Source: a virus | IMG/VR virus record: IMGVR_UViG_3300009034_000052 | Location: 1 to 53,698 of that record | DNA length: 53,698 nucleotides | Direction: 5' to 3' (one strand) | Shown: positions 45,141 to 52,576 of the stretch, in pieces | How the letters are laid out: every line of letters begins with the position of its first letter | Position numbering within the stretch: position 1 is the first letter of the stretch | The notes under the pieces: generated by a model | The model's input: only the letters and a program-made list of their open reading frames with translations | What the model was told of the DNA's origin: nothing | The model's database searches: none | Program-made: the position numbers and the translations under genes

Positions 45141-45332
45141 ATGAATTGGGATTCTCTTTTTAAGACAATAAACACCAAAATTAAGGATGCCGAGGAATTA
45201 CGAAATACCTATTATAAGGCAAACGATTTTCCAACCTACAATCATTGGGTAGGGTATCTTCAAGCACTTTTTGAAATGAAGGACATTCTGCGAAAGCGCA
45301 AGTCTCGTAGTTTACAAGGAAAGGTGAATTAA
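45141..45332 (+). CDS. 63-residue helical protein
   Basis: ATG 45141 with leader TGGTTTGCAGGGAAGTGTGAAAGA. Two helices with many aromatic residues (FKTINTKIKDAEELRNTYYK, WVGYLQALFEMKDILRKRK). No family recognised. Confidence 0.55.
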   Translation: MNWDSLFKTINTKIKDAEELRNTYYKANDFPTYNHWVGYLQALFEMKDILRKRKSRSLQGKVN

Positions 45333-45334
45333 GA

Positions 45335-45583
45335 ATGAAACTGGTGAAGGTGGCTGATAAGACCGAAACACTTGTTGAAGAAACAGACACCAACGCCCTA
45401 AACCTCGCTACAACGGCGGGCTGTATGGTGTGCTATGTTTCTAAGACTAGAGTTAGAATCCCGAACCCAAGTAAAAAGGAATGGGGTACTCTAATATTCA
45501 TTCCTGAGTTAAACCCAGTTCAAGTAAAAATGACCCGAGCAGATTATCGTCCTTCTAATCAAAAGGTGAAAACTGATGATTAA
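45335..45583 (+). CDS. 82-residue beta-rich protein
   Basis: ATG 45335, leader TAGTTTACAAGGAAAGGTGAA. LVKVADKTETLVEETDTNAL, a short helix with CMVC, then strands RVRIPNPSKKEWGTLIFI. Overlaps the next gene by 8 bases. Confidence 0.52.
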   Translation: MKLVKVADKTETLVEETDTNALNLATTAGCMVCYVSKTRVRIPNPSKKEWGTLIFIPELNPVQVKMTRADYRPSNQKVKTDD

Positions 45584-45725
45584 ATGCCCGATAGGACTTC
45601 CTAAAGAAAAATGTTTGATTGAGAAAGCAATAGAGCGAGGCTACTATATTTGGTTTGAGGGTGAATGGGTTTCTCTAAGAGAGGTTTTTCAGGGTTCTGA
45701 GCAAACGGTGATTAATAATGAATGA
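45576..45725 (+). CDS. 49-residue uncharacterised protein
   Basis: ATG 45576 shortly after AAAGGTGAAAAC. MIKCPIGLPKEKCLIEKAIE, then GYYIWFEGEWVSLREVF: helix plus strands with two Cys. Its stop overlaps the next ATG. Confidence 0.48.
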   Translation: MIKCPIGLPKEKCLIEKAIERGYYIWFEGEWVSLREVFQGSEQTVINNE

Positions 45726-45987
45726 AGATCTTAACCCATTCTTAGAGGCTATGCAAACAGAATATATGAGACATTACCCTCGGAAGGGGGATTCGTGGAA
45801 AAACGAAACTGCTTACTTCGATTGTGGTCTTACAGTTCCTATGAAAAATTGGCTTGGAGGATTACTTCAATCTATTTTACAACGATATAGAGAGTCACTA
45901 AACCCTGACGAACTTGTGGATTTGGCTAATATAGCGGCTATGATTTGGATTCGTACTTGTAAGGAAACGGTGAAAGAAGATGGGTGA
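45718..45987 (+). CDS. Helical protein resembling MazG/Nmad1-type nucleotide enzymes (tentative)
   Basis: An 89-aa, all-helical protein. HYPRKGDSWKNETAYFD and later LNPDELVDLANIAAMIWIRTC match the general 'xGDSW...DeLvDlANxAAM' phrase of small all-alpha nucleotide-handling proteins. The classical ExxE/ExxD pairs of MazG are not complete, so activity cannot be claimed. Confidence 0.45.
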   Translation: MNEDLNPFLEAMQTEYMRHYPRKGDSWKNETAYFDCGLTVPMKNWLGGLLQSILQRYRESLNPDELVDLANIAAMIWIRTCKETVKEDG

Positions 45988-46168
45988 GGTCTGGATTCTC
46001 TTAGTTCCTTTCGTTGCCATCAATATGGCACTTGCTATAACAGCCTTAAGGGAAACCCAGAGAATCATAGAAACGCAAAGGTTAATTAACCAAGTTCTTT
46101 GGCAGTTCTTCAATATAATTAAGAAGATTCATGGTTTGTCAGAAACTACAAAAGAGGAGGTGAGTTAA
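45980..46168 (+). CDS. Single-span membrane protein with coiled-coil tail
   Basis: MGEVWILLVPFVAINMALAI is a membrane helix at the very start, followed by TQRIIETQRLINQVLWQFF, a heptad-rich helix. N-terminal anchor with a cytoplasmic coiled coil is likely. Overlaps the previous gene by 8 bases. Confidence 0.55.
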   Translation: MGEVWILLVPFVAINMALAITALRETQRIIETQRLINQVLWQFFNIIKKIHGLSETTKEEVS

Positions 46169-46368
46169 TGAGGAAATTAAGGAGCCCAGTTATCCACTCC
46201 TATGATGGAATTAGTGAGCCAAAATACAGGTTATTCATCTGGGCGTGTCCCTACTGTAATGACAAGAATGGTGAAACGATTGGCTTTGAAAGTACAGAAA
46301 AGGATGTTGAATGTGGTTCGTGTGGCGCTCAATGGCACCTTGGAATAGAATGGGTGGATGATGAATGA
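46168..46368 (+). CDS. Zinc-ribbon protein
   Basis: 66 aa with CPYC (27-30) and CGSC (49-52) around a short beta hairpin (NGETIGFESTEKDVE). GGAGGTGAG precedes the ATG. Likely a nucleic-acid or protein-binding zinc ribbon. Confidence 0.6.
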   Translation: MRKLRSPVIHSYDGISEPKYRLFIWACPYCNDKNGETIGFESTEKDVECGSCGAQWHLGIEWVDDE

Positions 46369-46763
46369 ATCACACTTCATACCCAAGGGTGAAAGTTAGA
46401 TTGGATAGTGAAATTACTATGGTTTGTCATGAAACAGGCAGAGTCATAAATTTCTTACAAAGCTTAGCTGGAAATCCCGTCATTGATCTATTTGATGATG
46501 AGGCAACGTCGATTGTAATTGAAAAACCAGAGGAATTTGATAGGTTCTTTAATTTTCTCAAGAATTTTCATGGTTCACCCACAATCACAACTGAAAGACC
46601 GCTAATTGAAAGACTTCCCTCACTTGAAGGGGGATTTGAGGAACACTGTCACTGTAATCGGGGGTTAAGGATGACCCCTAATGAGAAGAAGTATTGCCCC
46701 TTTCATGGGTATGATTTTCAAGGTTCAACACCAACCACAAAAGAGGAACCGCAATGCCAATAG
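46365..46763 (+). CDS. Uncharacterised protein with C-terminal Cys/His cluster
   Basis: A 132-aa protein. The first 85 residues are alpha/beta (VRLDSEITMVCHETG, DRFFNFLKNFHG); the end has EEHCHCNRGLRM and KYCPFHG, a CxC...CxxH set. Overlaps both neighbours by a few bases. Confidence 0.55.
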   Translation: MNHTSYPRVKVRLDSEITMVCHETGRVINFLQSLAGNPVIDLFDDEATSIVIEKPEEFDRFFNFLKNFHGSPTITTERPLIERLPSLEGGFEEHCHCNRGLRMTPNEKKYCPFHGYDFQGSTPTTKEEPQCQ

Positions 46764-46948
46764 TTATTGTCTATGATGTAGTGGTAAAAAGGCATACCGA
46801 CGAACCCGCTGTTTTTACGTTAACTCATAAGGGTTTTTCTCTTAATGACAAAGCGGTGATGAAGTGGATAGAGAAGAACTTGGTTAAAATCGAAGCGGGA
46901 GACAGCATAGTAATAAAGGTAAAAACAATGAAGGTGCTTGACATATGA
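46754..46948 (+). CDS. 64-residue beta/alpha protein
   Basis: MPIVIVYDVVVKRHTDEPAV, helix VMKWIEKNLVKI, strand SIVIKVKTMKV. Small compact fold; no family recognised. Confidence 0.52.
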   Translation: MPIVIVYDVVVKRHTDEPAVFTLTHKGFSLNDKAVMKWIEKNLVKIEAGDSIVIKVKTMKVLDI

Positions 46949-47262
46949 GTGAGTTAAAGTCCGCCATCTACCGCGCCCTTCACCCACCAAAAGTCAGAAC
47001 CCCCGACCCACTCACACTAGCGGAGATGATCAAGACCTACATAGATGAGAACAACATAAAACAAAGCGAAGCCGCAAGAACCTTCAACATAAGCGAAGCC
47101 CGCATCAGCCAACTTCTCACCATCGAGAGGGAGCTAACGGAGAGCGCCCGCCAAGCGGTTAGGAACACAGACTTAAGCGTTGGTTATGTCTACGAGGTGG
47201 CCCGCTCGGAACCCTATGACCAGAACGCTTGGGCGGAGGCTATCGAGGAGCGATATAAATGA
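46945..47262 (+). CDS. ParB/KorB-like helix-turn-helix protein
   Basis: A 105-aa protein. IDENNIKQSEAARTFNISEARISQLLTIERELTESARQAV (about 33-72) is the helix-turn-helix segment of ParB-type proteins ('xxxxxxxxAxxxxxSxxxVSxxLxLxxLpxxvxxxv'). The N-terminal CTPase domain of ParB is absent, so it is not a full partition protein. It may bind repeated sites in this genome. Composition is richer in G+C than that of the neighbours. Confidence 0.7.
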   Translation: MSELKSAIYRALHPPKVRTPDPLTLAEMIKTYIDENNIKQSEAARTFNISEARISQLLTIERELTESARQAVRNTDLSVGYVYEVARSEPYDQNAWAEAIEERYK

Positions 47263-47420
47263 GCAGGGTGATAGTGGCGTTCCAAGTAGACCATGAGCCG
47301 ACGGAGTTGGAGGTGGGCGTGTTGAAGCACCGAGTCCGAGATTGGGCTTGGAAGTGGCGGCTCACCGATAAACTCTTAAACACTAAGGATATAACTATAG
47401 CCGTGGAGGTGACGGAGTGA
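47259..47420 (+). CDS. 53-residue uncharacterised protein
   Basis: ATG 47259 overlaps the stop of the ParB-like gene (AAATGAG). MSRVIVAFQVDHEPTELEVG, helix with Trp (RVRDWAWKWRL), strand DITIAVEV. Ferredoxin-like beta-alpha-beta is possible. Confidence 0.5.
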   Translation: MSRVIVAFQVDHEPTELEVGVLKHRVRDWAWKWRLTDKLLNTKDITIAVEVTE

Positions 47421-47551
47421 TTAGGCGCGTAGCAAGGGCAATCCTCATCGTGGGAATATTTGTTATCGCTCCCGTTACCTGTCTACTCCTAGTTTTGGGT
47501 GGGCTTCAAGGAAGGAGAAGACAGAGAATCAGGCTTCAACAGGAAAGGTGA
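47417..47551 (+). CDS. 44-residue single-span membrane protein
   Basis: GTG start at 47417 overlapping the stop before. One membrane helix (ILIVGIFVIAPVTCLLLVLG) flanked by basic ends (IRRVARA, GRRRQRIRLQQER). Function unknown. Confidence 0.5.
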   Translation: MIRRVARAILIVGIFVIAPVTCLLLVLGGLQGRRRQRIRLQQER

Positions 47552-47555
47552 AAAC

Positions 47556-47744
47556 ATGAGTAACCATAAGGCACTTACAAGGGGATTCTTGGGGGCTATG
47601 ATGTTGTTCGCGATGTTGCTTTTACTGAATCTGTTACTCTTCCTCCAATTTGGAGAAGTTACGTCCAGACTTGGGATTGCTTGGGAGTTTGGGGCCTCCT
47701 TGCTTGGGGGCGTAGCCATCGGCATTGGTGAAATAGAGTGGTAA
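47556..47744 (+). CDS. Two-span membrane protein
   Basis: 62 aa from ATG 47556 after AAAGGTGAAAAC. Hydrophobic segments GFLGAMMLFAMLLLLNLLLF and WEFGASLLGGVAIGIG. Small membrane proteins in tandem here (47417-48030) may form a membrane-acting set. Confidence 0.52.
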   Translation: MSNHKALTRGFLGAMMLFAMLLLLNLLLFLQFGEVTSRLGIAWEFGASLLGGVAIGIGEIEW

Positions 47745-47784
47745 ATCAGAGTTCGACACAAACCACAAAAGAGGAGGGGGAATA

Positions 47785-48030
47785 ATGGATAAATTAAAAG
47801 CTTTATTTATATTCCTTTTTTGTATTGTTGCCCCAGGAATTGCATTGGGTTTGTCTTTCACAATATTCAAAAGCTTTGTTTTACCTTGGATAGCAATCCC
47901 ACTAAATCAAATCTTGGAACAGCCAGTTCTTGAGTTAATATGTCTAGTCTTCGGCGTCTTATCTATGCCCGCTCTCGGCACCATCGCATTAGTTTCGTTC
48001 GTGATTGGCTTGGGGGTTTTATTTGGATGA
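47785..48030 (+). CDS. Two- to three-span membrane protein
   Basis: 81 aa: ALFIFLFCIVAPGIALGLSF, then FVLPWIAIPLNQIL and LGTIALVSFVIGLGVLF. No charged motif inside. Follows a purine-rich site GAGGAGGGGGAAT. Membrane role likely; holin-like behaviour cannot be excluded. Confidence 0.55.
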   Translation: MDKLKALFIFLFCIVAPGIALGLSFTIFKSFVLPWIAIPLNQILEQPVLELICLVFGVLSMPALGTIALVSFVIGLGVLFG

Positions 48031-48061
48031 ATTGTAGTTCATGTCAAAGGGTGAATGGAGA

Positions 48062-48304
48062 ATGAAGAGGCCTGAAGGTGTAGATTGTTGTCATTGCCAA
48101 CACTGGTATTGGTACGCAGACCTCTGTAATGCTTACTCTAGGGAAGAGGTAGAAGATCCAATGTTGCCTCGACAAATTGATTGTTATCGCTTTGAACTTA
48201 AAACCGAAAGCGAATATGGGGCAGGACACTACGACCCACTCCCACCCCCAGAAATAGTTTCGCTGGTTCATAGTTTAACTTCAAAGGTGAAAGAGGATGG
48301 TTAG
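48062..48304 (+). CDS. Cys-rich small protein
   Basis: 80 aa from ATG 48062 (GGGTGAATGGAGA upstream). VDCCHCQHWYWYADLC (Cys8, Cys9, Cys11, Cys21) and IDCYRF give a possible metal site. The same family may recur among bacteriophage small ORFs with 'CCxCxHWxxxxxxC', which I recall as a common but uncharacterised pattern. Confidence 0.52.
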   Translation: MKRPEGVDCCHCQHWYWYADLCNAYSREEVEDPMLPRQIDCYRFELKTESEYGAGHYDPLPPPEIVSLVHSLTSKVKEDG

Positions 48305-48446
48305 CTTAATCAACGCAATTATCTGCTGGGGGTGCGCCCTTACATATTGGGTAACACATATTACGTTTGGTCCGTCAGTCGCAAACGCCTACGCTACATT
48401 TCTGTTTATGATGGCATTTGCAGAATGGGAGGAGCGAACCAGATGA
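48297..48446 (+). CDS. 49-residue two-span membrane protein
   Basis: ATG 48297 after AAAGGTGAAAGAGG. Two hydrophobic parts (INAIICWGCALTYWVTHITF, ATFLFMMAF), ending in EWEERTR. Similar in layout to the 56-aa protein at 48565, so the two may be relatives. Confidence 0.48.
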   Translation: MVSLINAIICWGCALTYWVTHITFGPSVANAYATFLFMMAFAEWEERTR

Positions 48447-48568
48447 TTCGTGGTCCCGATATAACCATGAGAACGCCGAAGGGAGAGGTGCCTACGGTGG
48501 GTCGCACCCACTTAAGCGCTCCCGGTAAAGATTTTCGTGGTTTAGCTACAAGGGTGAAAAACGAATGA
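48443..48568 (+). CDS. 41-residue basic peptide
   Basis: ATG 48443 overlaps the stop before. MIRGPDITMRTPKGEVPTVG and a polar end containing GKDFRGLATRV. Its last codons carry the shared leader (CGTGGTTTAGC... GGGTGA) of the next gene, so its coding status is uncertain. Confidence 0.4.
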   Translation: MIRGPDITMRTPKGEVPTVGRTHLSAPGKDFRGLATRVKNE

Positions 48569-48735
48569 GTTTGGTAAGTGTTGCACTTAGAGTTTGGGCA
48601 TTCTGGTGTATGATCTTCGGAATAGAAGCCGCCCTAACAATAGAAGAGTTTCATTGGCAAATATTAGCTGTCTTATTCTATTCTGTTCTAGCTGGTGTAA
48701 ATTGGCATTGGGCGGAGGGTGCTAAAAACAGATGA
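48565..48735 (+). CDS. 56-residue two-span membrane protein
   Basis: ATG 48565 after GGGTGAAAAACGA. Hydrophobic stretches VSVALRVWAFWCMIFGIEAA and WQILAVLFYSVLAGV. Pairs with the 49-residue protein at 48297 in size and topology. Confidence 0.5.
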   Translation: MSLVSVALRVWAFWCMIFGIEAALTIEEFHWQILAVLFYSVLAGVNWHWAEGAKNR

Positions 48736-48766
48736 TTCGTGGTTTGCATCGAAAGGTGATTAAATA

Positions 48767-49192
48767 ATGTCTGGGTGGTTAAGAACGATAGTTGGACGGG
48801 TTAAGGGATATGGTGGTTGTCATCGATGTGGTCACACATGGAATTGGAAAAAGGGCCACCTCATTCCATATATGACACATGGAACACTATTTCGCGTTGA
48901 TGTCAGAAACCCCTGTAAAGTAACCCCCTATCACTTTGCACATATGTTCCCTCTTTGCGAAGAGTGTTATCAAGAATGTTCTCCACAAGAGCGATTCGAT
49001 TATTGTCAAGAACTTTACCATAGTTGGAATCGACCAGAAAAAGAGGTGGAGTGGGATACCATAGCAGAATATGTGGGTCTTCATAGTTACACCGAGACTG
49101 TGAGAGGGGGCGCCAGTTTGCCTGCCGAGAGCGCGGTCGAGGATGCAAGTTCCTCCCCCTCTCACCCTTTGTCAAGAAAGGTGAAAACATGA
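48767..49192 (+). CDS. Zinc-binding protein with HNH-like spacing (tentative)
   Basis: A 141-aa protein: CHRCGHTWNW (18-27) and MFPLCEECYQECSP (about 60-73) form CxxC pairs; KVTPYHFAHMFPLCEEC resembles the HNH phrase where a His and Asn/His precede CxxC, but the catalytic Asn is not evident. The last 40 residues are Ser/Pro rich. Leader: TGGTTTGCATCGAAAGGTGA. Confidence 0.5.
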   Translation: MSGWLRTIVGRVKGYGGCHRCGHTWNWKKGHLIPYMTHGTLFRVDVRNPCKVTPYHFAHMFPLCEECYQECSPQERFDYCQELYHSWNRPEKEVEWDTIAEYVGLHSYTETVRGGASLPAESAVEDASSSPSHPLSRKVKT

Positions 49193-49449
49193 GCGAGGTT
49201 TATCTAGTTTATGAGGTGGGCTTTGAAGGCATAGATGACATACATGGTCCGTTTTCCAACTCAAAAGAGGCGGTTGAGTTTGCCAAGAAACTCAAGACAG
49301 ACTACATGAAGCGGGCTGTTGGTGACGATGAGTGGTGGTATTCTGAAAAGGCAAGGCGCGTTTGTCTTAGACGAGGAACCGACGATAAAAAATTTGAATG
49401 TGTTTGTGGGGAGTTTGAATTGGGAGAGGGTGGTCTTGTCCTCTACTGA
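49189..49449 (+). CDS. 86-residue uncharacterised protein
   Basis: MSEVYLVYEVGFEGIDDIHG, helix SKEAVEFAKKLKTDYMKRA, then CVCGEFELG near the end. The opening strand followed by the helix matches small domains that read 'YLVxxxGxegxdxIxGxFxSxexA' in phage accessory proteins. Overlaps the previous gene by 4 bases. Confidence 0.55.
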   Translation: MSEVYLVYEVGFEGIDDIHGPFSNSKEAVEFAKKLKTDYMKRAVGDDEWWYSEKARRVCLRRGTDDKKFECVCGEFELGEGGLVLY

Positions 49450-49479
49450 AAATCCTATTTGTCATAGAAAGGTGATTTG

Positions 49480-49983
49480 ATGAATGAACAACTAAGCGAT
49501 AAATATGAACTTTGGAGTGAGTCGCGTAATCTAATTCAGAAGGCCGTTTATCGCATGGTTAATGCACTTAGGCATATTAGTCCTCAAACCGCTAATGAGA
49601 GCGAGCTTCATATACTCGATTCCCTAATAAGAGGAGTTGAATATTTAGAGGATGTAAAAATCTACCAATACAAAATTCGCAAGCAACTCTATCACATGGA
49701 TAGAACAATTCGAGCGTTAAAGAAGAAGATTAAGGAGGATGCCACCATAGAATTGACGATGCCTGACAGGTTTTGGTTGTATCTTCAGCCCTCAGAAAAG
49801 ATTCGCTCTATAAAAACCATTCATAGTTCAGGGGAAAGAGTGAGTAGTGGAGAATCAACGGTGCCCTGTATGCTTTGCATGGCATGGAGTGACTGGAAGC
49901 CAGAGTGGTGTGAAAACTGTTTCTGGCTAGAACAATTCAGGGTTGTTACTAAAGAATTACAGGGGAACGAAGATGCCAAATAG
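49480..49983 (+). CDS. Helical protein with a C-terminal zinc-type cluster
   Basis: About 167 aa. The first 100 residues form long helices (IQKAVYRMVNALRHI, LIRGVEYLEDVKIYQYKI, RTIRALKKKIKEDA). The end has CMLCMAW and CENCFW, two CxxC pairs 16 residues apart. Ribosome site AAAGGTGATTTG. Function unknown. Confidence 0.58.
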   Translation: MNEQLSDKYELWSESRNLIQKAVYRMVNALRHISPQTANESELHILDSLIRGVEYLEDVKIYQYKIRKQLYHMDRTIRALKKKIKEDATIELTMPDRFWLYLQPSEKIRSIKTIHSSGERVSSGESTVPCMLCMAWSDWKPEWCENCFWLEQFRVVTKELQGNEDAK

Positions 49984-50230
49984 AAGGTATGCTACGGAGT
50001 GTATGGGATGTGGGTCTGAGGTTATAAACAATCAACGTTATTGCTCCACCTGTGGAACTAAAATAGATAGGTCTGTCTTTTATGGACAAGTTCAGGGTGT
50101 CCCCAAACCTAATCCCGTAGAGGGCGGCCCATGTCCATATTATAAGGATAGAGGGGTTTGTATAGGGCGTGGTTTCGGTAAATGCACTCGCCATCCCTGT
50201 ATTCGCCTTTCTCTCGGAAAGGTGAAATGA
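49973..50230 (+). CDS. Double zinc-ribbon-like protein
   Basis: 85 aa from ATG 49973. CMGC (10-13) and CSTCG (24-28) form one ribbon; CPYY, GVCIG and KCTRHPC further on could form a second, CCCH-like site. Small protein likely to bind nucleic acid or partner proteins. Confidence 0.6.
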   Translation: MPNRRYATECMGCGSEVINNQRYCSTCGTKIDRSVFYGQVQGVPKPNPVEGGPCPYYKDRGVCIGRGFGKCTRHPCIRLSLGKVK

Positions 50231-50231
50231 A

Positions 50232-50420
50232 GTGCCACCGCGTGAGGTTTGGGGCTGTTCATATTGTCATAACATAAACGATGGAACAAGTAAAAAATGT
50301 TGGTTCTGTGGTAAATTAAGAGAGATATACGAGATAGAGGCACGAGTAAGTAGAGGGAGGAAATTTCACCCTTCTGTTACAAGAAATACCACAAAAGCCT
50401 TAAATGGAAGAAGGACGTAA
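50232..50420 (+). CDS. RanBP2-type zinc finger protein
   Basis: 62 aa from a GTG with AAAGGTGAAATGAA upstream. EVWGCSYCHNINDGTSKKCW then FCG: W-x-C-x2-C-x3-N-x6-C-x2-C is the exact RanBP2/NZF spacing, a finger that binds RNA or ubiquitin-like proteins. The rest is a basic tail (RVSRGRKFHPSVTRNTTK). Confidence 0.68.
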   Translation: MPPREVWGCSYCHNINDGTSKKCWFCGKLREIYEIEARVSRGRKFHPSVTRNTTKALNGRRT

Positions 50421-50536
50421 TGGTGCATGAGTCTCAGCCCGAGTATTTTTGGATCACCTCCAACATCTTAGGTCGTCGGGTTGGGGCTCACCCTCACAAA
50501 CCGTTAAATACTCGTAGGGCTTTGGTTAATAAATGA
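50420..50536 (+). CDS. Possible 38-residue ORF overlapping a promoter
   Basis: ATG 50420 to TGA 50536, product MVHESQPEYFWITSNILGRR and a basic end. It covers the promoter of the phosphoesterase gene and has no clear ribosome site; probably chance. Confidence 0.25.
   Translation: MVHESQPEYFWITSNILGRRVGAHPHKPLNTRRALVNK
50498..50511 (+). promoter_or_regulatory. Promoter of the metallophosphoesterase (AAACCGTTAAATACT)
   Basis: AAACCGTTAAATACT, TATA centre 26 bases before the ATG at 50533; leaderless. Third copy of the box found at 17627-17640 and 26080-26094. Confidence 0.65.
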
Positions 50537-51390
50537 AGTTCATAAGCTACGACCTAAAATACGAGAGTCGAGAGGACGCAACTTGGCTTCTGGTTGGGCT
50601 TGGTGACATTCACCGAGGGCACATCTTTATGGATGAAGAGCTGTTCTATAAGCACCTTGACTTCATAGAGGAGACGCCGAACTGCCGAGTTATAGGCATG
50701 GGCGACTATGGCGACTGCATCAACGCCAAAGACCCGAGGCACGACTACAACGTGTTGGACTTCCAATATGCCACGCCAGACAAGCAGTACGCGAAGACCA
50801 CGGAGGACTTGGAGAGAATTAAGGATAAGATAATCGTCCTGCTCGACGGGAATCACGATTATGGCTTCTGGAGGAGACATAACCACAACTTCATCTCACG
50901 TATGGCCTACGACCTCGGCGTGCCCTACGCTGGTGTCTCAGCCTACGTCAGGCTCAGGTTTCTAATGGAGACGAAAAGAAAGAAGCGAAGGGGAAACATA
51001 TTCAACATCTACGCCCACCACGGCTGGACAGCCGCCCGCACAGACGCCTACAAGGTCAAGGTCATCCAAGACCTGGCCACCATCTTCCCCATGCTCAACC
51101 TCTACCTGATGGGACATGTCCACCGCCTCGGAGAAGCCCTTCCAACAACCAAGCTATTCGTGGACACAAAAGGAAACATCCGTGAGTGGATTGAGAAGTA
51201 CGTGTTCACGGGAAGCTACATCAAGGGCTACGAGAAGGGTGTGGGAAGCTACGTGGAGGCGCGGGCCTACCGTCCAACAGGTTTGGGCAGTCCCATCATC
51301 GAGATCAAGCCGAACCGGATAGACGGAAGGGCTGATAGGCGGAAGCCGCCGTTCAGCATCCGCGTGAACACTCTAGACTTCATGAGATAA
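50533..51390 (+). CDS. Calcineurin-like metallophosphoesterase
   Basis: A 285-aa enzyme with the five metal motifs: GDIH (24-27), GDYGD (57-61), GNHD (106-109), AHHGW (about 161-165) and GHVHR (about 196-200). The family includes Mre11-type nucleases, phosphodiesterases and protein phosphatases; a C-terminal capping domain is not recognisable. In a virus with few replication genes, a nuclease or nucleotide phosphodiesterase role is plausible. It has its own leaderless promoter and higher G+C than the array around it, similar to the structural genes. Confidence 0.88.
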   Translation: MKFISYDLKYESREDATWLLVGLGDIHRGHIFMDEELFYKHLDFIEETPNCRVIGMGDYGDCINAKDPRHDYNVLDFQYATPDKQYAKTTEDLERIKDKIIVLLDGNHDYGFWRRHNHNFISRMAYDLGVPYAGVSAYVRLRFLMETKRKKRRGNIFNIYAHHGWTAARTDAYKVKVIQDLATIFPMLNLYLMGHVHRLGEALPTTKLFVDTKGNIREWIEKYVFTGSYIKGYEKGVGSYVEARAYRPTGLGSPIIEIKPNRIDGRADRRKPPFSIRVNTLDFMR

Positions 51391-51400
51391 CCTTTTATAC
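51391..51400 (+). promoter_or_regulatory. TATA box for the promoter at 51429
   Basis: ACCTTTTATACATC, directly after the phosphoesterase stop. ATG 51429, preceded by CCTGAG, is 32 bases after its centre, as in the palindrome promoters; the palindrome itself is absent here. Confidence 0.55.
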
Positions 51401-51428
51401 ATCCTACCCCTACTCCATGTTGCCTGAG

Positions 51429-51674
51429 ATGAAGTCGAAGGAGGAGAACATCAAGGAACTCAAGCGGTTGATGCGGTTGGCACTCGCCGCTAAGAACCGC
51501 ATCGGCGACCAGATCTTTAAGGAGGGGCGCACGCCGACGCAGGAGGAGTTCGCTGAGATGGATGAGCTTCAGACGCGACATGATAACTACGGCGATGTTC
51601 TGAGGACATATTTCTCGACGAGCCCAGATGAGGAGTATTGGAAGAAGTTGAAGGAGAAGTGGCCACTGCATTGA
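51429..51674 (+). CDS. 81-residue coiled-coil-like protein
   Basis: ATG 51429 (MKSKEENIKELKRLMRLALA) fits the CCTGAGATG context of this promoter class; an in-frame ATG at 51417 would be too close to the TATA. Charged helices throughout; contains FAEMDELQTRHDNYGDVLRT. No family recognised. Confidence 0.55.
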   Translation: MKSKEENIKELKRLMRLALAAKNRIGDQIFKEGRTPTQEEFAEMDELQTRHDNYGDVLRTYFSTSPDEEYWKKLKEKWPLH

Positions 51675-52108
51675 CCGTTGGAGAACTCTATAAGAGGCTG
51701 GTGGTTGACCCTCCGCGGAACTACCCCAACTTCTACCAAGAGGTTAAGGATTTGCTGTTGATGGCAAAGGATGATTTTCCCCTTGACTTCGAGAAAACGC
51801 ATACACTAGGACGGCGACATTGGGCATTCTATAAGTGGTTCAATAAATGGCTAAGGCAGGGTTCAATAGAAACCACAAAACTTGGACCAGCAGAACAACC
51901 TATACAGCTTGACCCATACGATCTTACCGTGTACAAATGTGTTGAGTGTGAGCACTTCCTTACGGATTACTGGCGAGATGGATATACCCCCTCATCTTGT
52001 CCTAAATGTGATGGAAAAATAGTTGAAATAGGGAACCTAGGATTTGCGAGGGACATCTGTAAAATATTCGGAGTTGTTAACAAACAATTAGAGGGGGTGA
52101 AAGAATGA
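51671..52108 (+). CDS. Protein with a C-terminal zinc ribbon
   Basis: About 145 aa from TTG 51671 (overlapping the previous TGA; AAGGAGAAGTGG upstream). N-terminal helix-rich part (GELYKRLVVDPPRNYPNFY), then CVECEHF and SSCPKCDG (two CxxC pairs 22 residues apart), then RDICKIFGVVNKQL. A DNA-binding zinc ribbon of unknown role. Confidence 0.6.
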   Translation: MTVGELYKRLVVDPPRNYPNFYQEVKDLLLMAKDDFPLDFEKTHTLGRRHWAFYKWFNKWLRQGSIETTKLGPAEQPIQLDPYDLTVYKCVECEHFLTDYWRDGYTPSSCPKCDGKIVEIGNLGFARDICKIFGVVNKQLEGVKE

Positions 52109-52290
52109 GTGATGAAGAACGAAAGGAGCCCAGGGTCTTTACAACCAACATTCATAGAGTTTACATTAAACTCGGGGATGAAGAGTGGGAATTAATTGAA
52201 AGACTTGTCAAAGCCATAGAGAAGATGGCAAGCCCCACACAACAGGCCGAAGAGTTCTTTGGCTTCCTAGATGATGAGGATGAGGAGTAA
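52105..52290 (+). CDS. 61-residue acidic protein
   Basis: ATG 52105 overlaps the stop before with GGGGGTGAAAGA upstream. A strand (HRVYIKLGDEEWELIERLVK) then helix, ending with an acidic tail (FGFLDDEDEE). No family recognised. Confidence 0.52.
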   Translation: MSDEERKEPRVFTTNIHRVYIKLGDEEWELIERLVKAIEKMASPTQQAEEFFGFLDDEDEE

Positions 52291-52315
52291 CAGTTCTGAT
52301 GGAAGTGTGAAAACA

Positions 52316-52576
52316 ATGGAAGTTGAATCAGATGGTTATGTTAAGATGGAACCAGCGGATAGGAGGGAGGTAACAATTATTTATGGGAGCGACATAGCTG
52401 AGCGGCTTGCTATTGAGCATTGGGAAACATATGTTAGAAAGATAGTGGAAGCCCACGAGTCTGATCCATCGGTTGTGGAGAAGGTGGGGGTTCACTACGT
52501 TCTTACTTTTACTCATGGCTACAAACATGGTTTTGAAGCCAAAGAGAATCAGGGTTCAAGGGGAAAAATGACATGA
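52316..52576 (+). CDS. 86-residue uncharacterised protein
   Basis: ATG 52316 after GTGTGAAAACA. MEVESDGYVKMEPADRREVT, then IIYGSDIAERLAIEHWETYV helix, strand VGVHYVLTFTHGYKHG. Overlaps the next ATG by 4 bases. Confidence 0.52.
   Translation: MEVESDGYVKMEPADRREVTIIYGSDIAERLAIEHWETYVRKIVEAHESDPSVVEKVGVHYVLTFTHGYKHGFEAKENQGSRGKMT

Noticed and set aside
46945-47262. Full ParB partition protein
   Set aside because: Only the helix-turn-helix part is present; no CTPase domain and no ParA gene.
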